64,000 nucleotides of DNA from NCBI RefSeq assembly GCF_001425575.1, contig NZ_LMRD01000001.1, positions 737,940 to 801,939 of the forward strand, in the 5' to 3' direction. Origin of the DNA: Aurantimonas sp. Leaf443. Its GTDB lineage: Bacteria; Pseudomonadota; Alphaproteobacteria; Rhizobiales; Rhizobiaceae. This document shows, in pieces, positions 62,563 through 64,000 of the stretch (the first letter of the stretch is position 1; each line of letters opens with the position of its first letter). Both the position numbers and the translations under genes were made by a program. The notes under the pieces are model-generated. The model saw only the letters and a list, made by a program, of their open reading frames with translations. It was not told where the DNA came from and did not search any database.

Positions 62563-62853
62563 AATCGGAACCCTTTTCCCTGGCATTACGTATCGCCGTC
62601 AGGCTGTGGCAGGCAAGTCTGATGCGAGGAAAGGAACCGATACCTCGCGAAGCCGGCGCTTGAAGCCCCGTTTTCGCCCGGAGGAGGCGTCTCCGATACG
62701 CAATTCGTCCATTACCTGTGTTCGCAAGTTTCGCCCGAACGCCTATTGAATGCTATCGGGCACGCCCCATTGCAAGCGAAACTTTGACCGCTTCACTTCA
62801 CGTTTCGTTTCGATACAAAGGCGCCCGATCTGCCTCAACGGGATGCGCCCTCC
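62563..62853. other. Divergent intergenic region cspA / peptidase
   Basis: 291 bp less GC-rich than the surroundings. By analogy with other cold-shock genes it should hold a long cspA 5' untranslated region; I do not see a confident promoter hexamer pair. The peptidase-like gene starts at 62854. Confidence 0.35.
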
Positions 62854-63555
62854 ATGACCATCCTCGTCACCGGTTTCACCGCCTTTCCCGGCGCTCCGAC
62901 GAACCCGACGCAGCGGTTGATGGCGGCGCTCGACGGGCGGTGCGCGGCGACCGGCGAGAGGATCGCCGCGCGCCTCCTGCCGGTCGACTGGGCGCGGTCC
63001 TGGCCGGCGCTTCGGGCGGCGATCGGGGAGACGGCGCCGCGCTGCGTCCTGCTCTTCGGGCTCCATGCCGGCGCGGCGTCCGTGCGAATCGAACTGTGCG
63101 GCCGGCGCGAGCGCCGTCTCGACCGGATCGACGCGTGCGGCGCCCTGCCATCGGGGCCGCGGCCGGAGCCGCTGCCGGTTCTCCTGCCCGTGCGCCTGCC
63201 GCTCCCCTCGCTGGCGCGGGCGCTGCGCGGTGAGGGGATCGCCTTCGAATGGTCGCGCGATGCCGGCGGATACATTTGCAACGACACGCTCTACGACCTC
63301 TGTCTCCATGCCGACGAGCTCGGCGTGGCGCGCTACGGCTTCGTGCATGTCCCGCTGACGGACGAGTCGATCGGCGAGTCGGTCGCCTGCGACGAAACGC
63401 AGGGCCTGGCGTTCCGCACGATCCCCGATGAGGACCTTCGGCGCGCGGCGATCGCCCTCATCGATGCCGCCGCGCGGGACGAGGGAAGGATGGCGGAAGG
63501 GCCCGTCGAAGAGGGGTATGCGACGAGGTCCGCCTCGAGCACCGTTCCGGTCTGA
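62854..63555 (+). CDS. pcp: Pyroglutamyl-peptidase I-like cysteine peptidase (C15)
   Basis: A 233-residue protein. ILVTGFTAFPGAPTNPTQ is the C15 N-terminus. The catalytic triad positions are visible: glutamate in VRIELCGRR, cysteine in RDAGGYICNDTLYDL, and histidine in GFVHVPL. It removes N-terminal pyroglutamate in the cytosol. The C-terminal 35 residues extend beyond the usual domain and look disordered. The middle PLPVLLPVRLPLPSLA segment is typical of alphaproteobacterial members. Start ATG directly after a CCCTCC stretch, without a strong ribosome-binding site. Confidence 0.85.
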   Translation: MTILVTGFTAFPGAPTNPTQRLMAALDGRCAATGERIAARLLPVDWARSWPALRAAIGETAPRCVLLFGLHAGAASVRIELCGRRERRLDRIDACGALPSGPRPEPLPVLLPVRLPLPSLARALRGEGIAFEWSRDAGGYICNDTLYDLCLHADELGVARYGFVHVPLTDESIGESVACDETQGLAFRTIPDEDLRRAAIALIDAAARDEGRMAEGPVEEGYATRSASSTVPV

Positions 63556-63879
63556 AACCCGCATTTCCGGCCCTGTCCGCGAGCGGGCCCCTTTCGCCCC
63601 TGCGGAAGCTCCCGCAACGCCCGCAATGTGCCGAGAGGGGCCGCTAAGCACTTGACGTTGCGTCGCTTCACATCCTCTTAACCATAGGATATCACTCATG
63701 TTTCCCAAAAAGAAGCAGCGCGGGATTCACCTCCTCTTAAACCCTGCGCTCTAGGGTCCAGATCACAGCGAATGGCCGAGCGAGACGCTCCAGAGGCCAT
63801 AGGCATGAAGCCGCTTCGCTGACCGCCGGCCCGGCCGGCATGTCCCCAGACGTATCGACTTCGGGACACTTTCAAGACC
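63556..63879. other. 324-bp region upstream of flagellin
   Basis: No gene found. Contains TTAACCAT near 63678 and a second TTAAACC near 63735, which resemble CtrA half-sites, and an A-rich stretch near 63700-63715. These may belong to the flagellin promoter and leader. Evidence is motif similarity only. Confidence 0.3.
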
Positions 63880-64000
63880 ATGACCAGCGTGAACACCAAC
63901 GTCGCCGCCCTGTCGGCGCTTCGCAATCTCCAGGCCACGAACACGGCGCTCGACAAGACCCAGTCCTCGATCTCGACGGGCCTGAAGATAGAGTCGGCCA
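63880..64000 (+). CDS. Flagellin, N-terminal fragment (runs off right edge)
   Basis: The first 40 codons read MTSVNTNVAALSALRNLQAT then NTALDKTQSSISTGLKIESA. This is the conserved D0/D1 start of bacterial flagellin, with the alternation of polar and Leu/Ala residues of the coiled core. It polymerises into the flagellar filament after export by the flagellar type III system. The rest of the gene lies beyond the window. Confidence 0.93.
   Translation, partial: MTSVNTNVAALSALRNLQATNTALDKTQSSISTGLKIESA

Noticed and set aside
63678..63745. CtrA-like half-sites before flagellin
   Set aside because: Only half-site similarity without the TTAA-N7-TTAA spacing; not listed as a separate regulatory feature.

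Overview
The window is a high-GC (roughly 68-70%) chromosomal segment of an alphaproteobacterium, most likely in the Hyphomicrobiales (rhizobial) lineage. The evidence is a class II ribonucleotide reductase (NrdJ), the polar organiser PopZ next to valS, a TolC/PopZ/ValS order, a MocR regulator divergent from a DUF1127 protein, an HWE-type histidine kinase and OpgC. I do not assign a genus. No rRNA is present. Three tRNAs (Leu-UAA, Asn-GUU, Cys-GCA) are visible.

Layout. 1-2.4 kb: arsenic resistance operon on the minus strand (arsR, two unrelated arsenate reductases, arsH, and arsB running off the left edge). 2.5-5.7 kb: NhaA antiporter, OpgC-like acyltransferase and two small proteins. 5.8-14.4 kb: an L-fucose catabolic island. 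A minus-strand ABC sugar importer and Zn-alcohol dehydrogenase are divergent from a GntR regulator followed by L-fuconolactonase, FucU mutarotase, L-fuconate dehydratase and an SDR L-fucose dehydrogenase. 14.6-26.4 kb: housekeeping genes (deaminase, nrdJ, HWE kinase, gpt, a CinA-like protein, wrbA) and a glutarate pair (CoA-transferase and glutaryl-CoA dehydrogenase). 26.5-38.5 kb: a complete type I-E CRISPR-Cas locus. 38.6-64 kb: ade, ilvA, MocR/DUF1127, cpdB, a cysK-alaX-sseA-GNAT-OCD run, photolyase, pcm, tolC, popZ, valS, cspA, a pyroglutamyl peptidase-like protein and the start of a flagellin gene.

The CRISPR-Cas locus is the centrepiece. On the minus strand it reads array 2 (30 spacers), cas3, cse1, cse2, cas7, cas5, cas6e, cas1, cas2, array 1 (14 spacers). 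Repeats are 28 nt and spacers 33 nt. Both arrays have a related leader at their right edge, so both appear to share one machinery. In the cas3-cse1 intergenic gap, on the opposite strand, lies a degenerate single unit: pseudo-repeat, 33-nt guide, pseudo-repeat. It keeps only the parts a mature crRNA needs: the 5' handle, exact 28/33 spacing, and a second hairpin preserved by a compensatory base pair. It has its own candidate promoter. Its guide matches 11 consecutive bases immediately upstream of cse1, in register and next to an AA dinucleotide. This looks like a crRNA-like guide that directs Cascade to repress its own operon (the CreR type of regulator), and it is the main finding.

A second finding is that the oldest spacer of array 1 and the second-newest spacer of array 2 overlap by 19 nt on opposite strands, as if both were taken from the same invader site. 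Smaller candidate regulatory signals (NrdR-box pair before nrdJ, repeated ACAAT motifs between mocR and the DUF1127 gene, an Irr-like box, a shared fuc operator) are listed with lower confidence.
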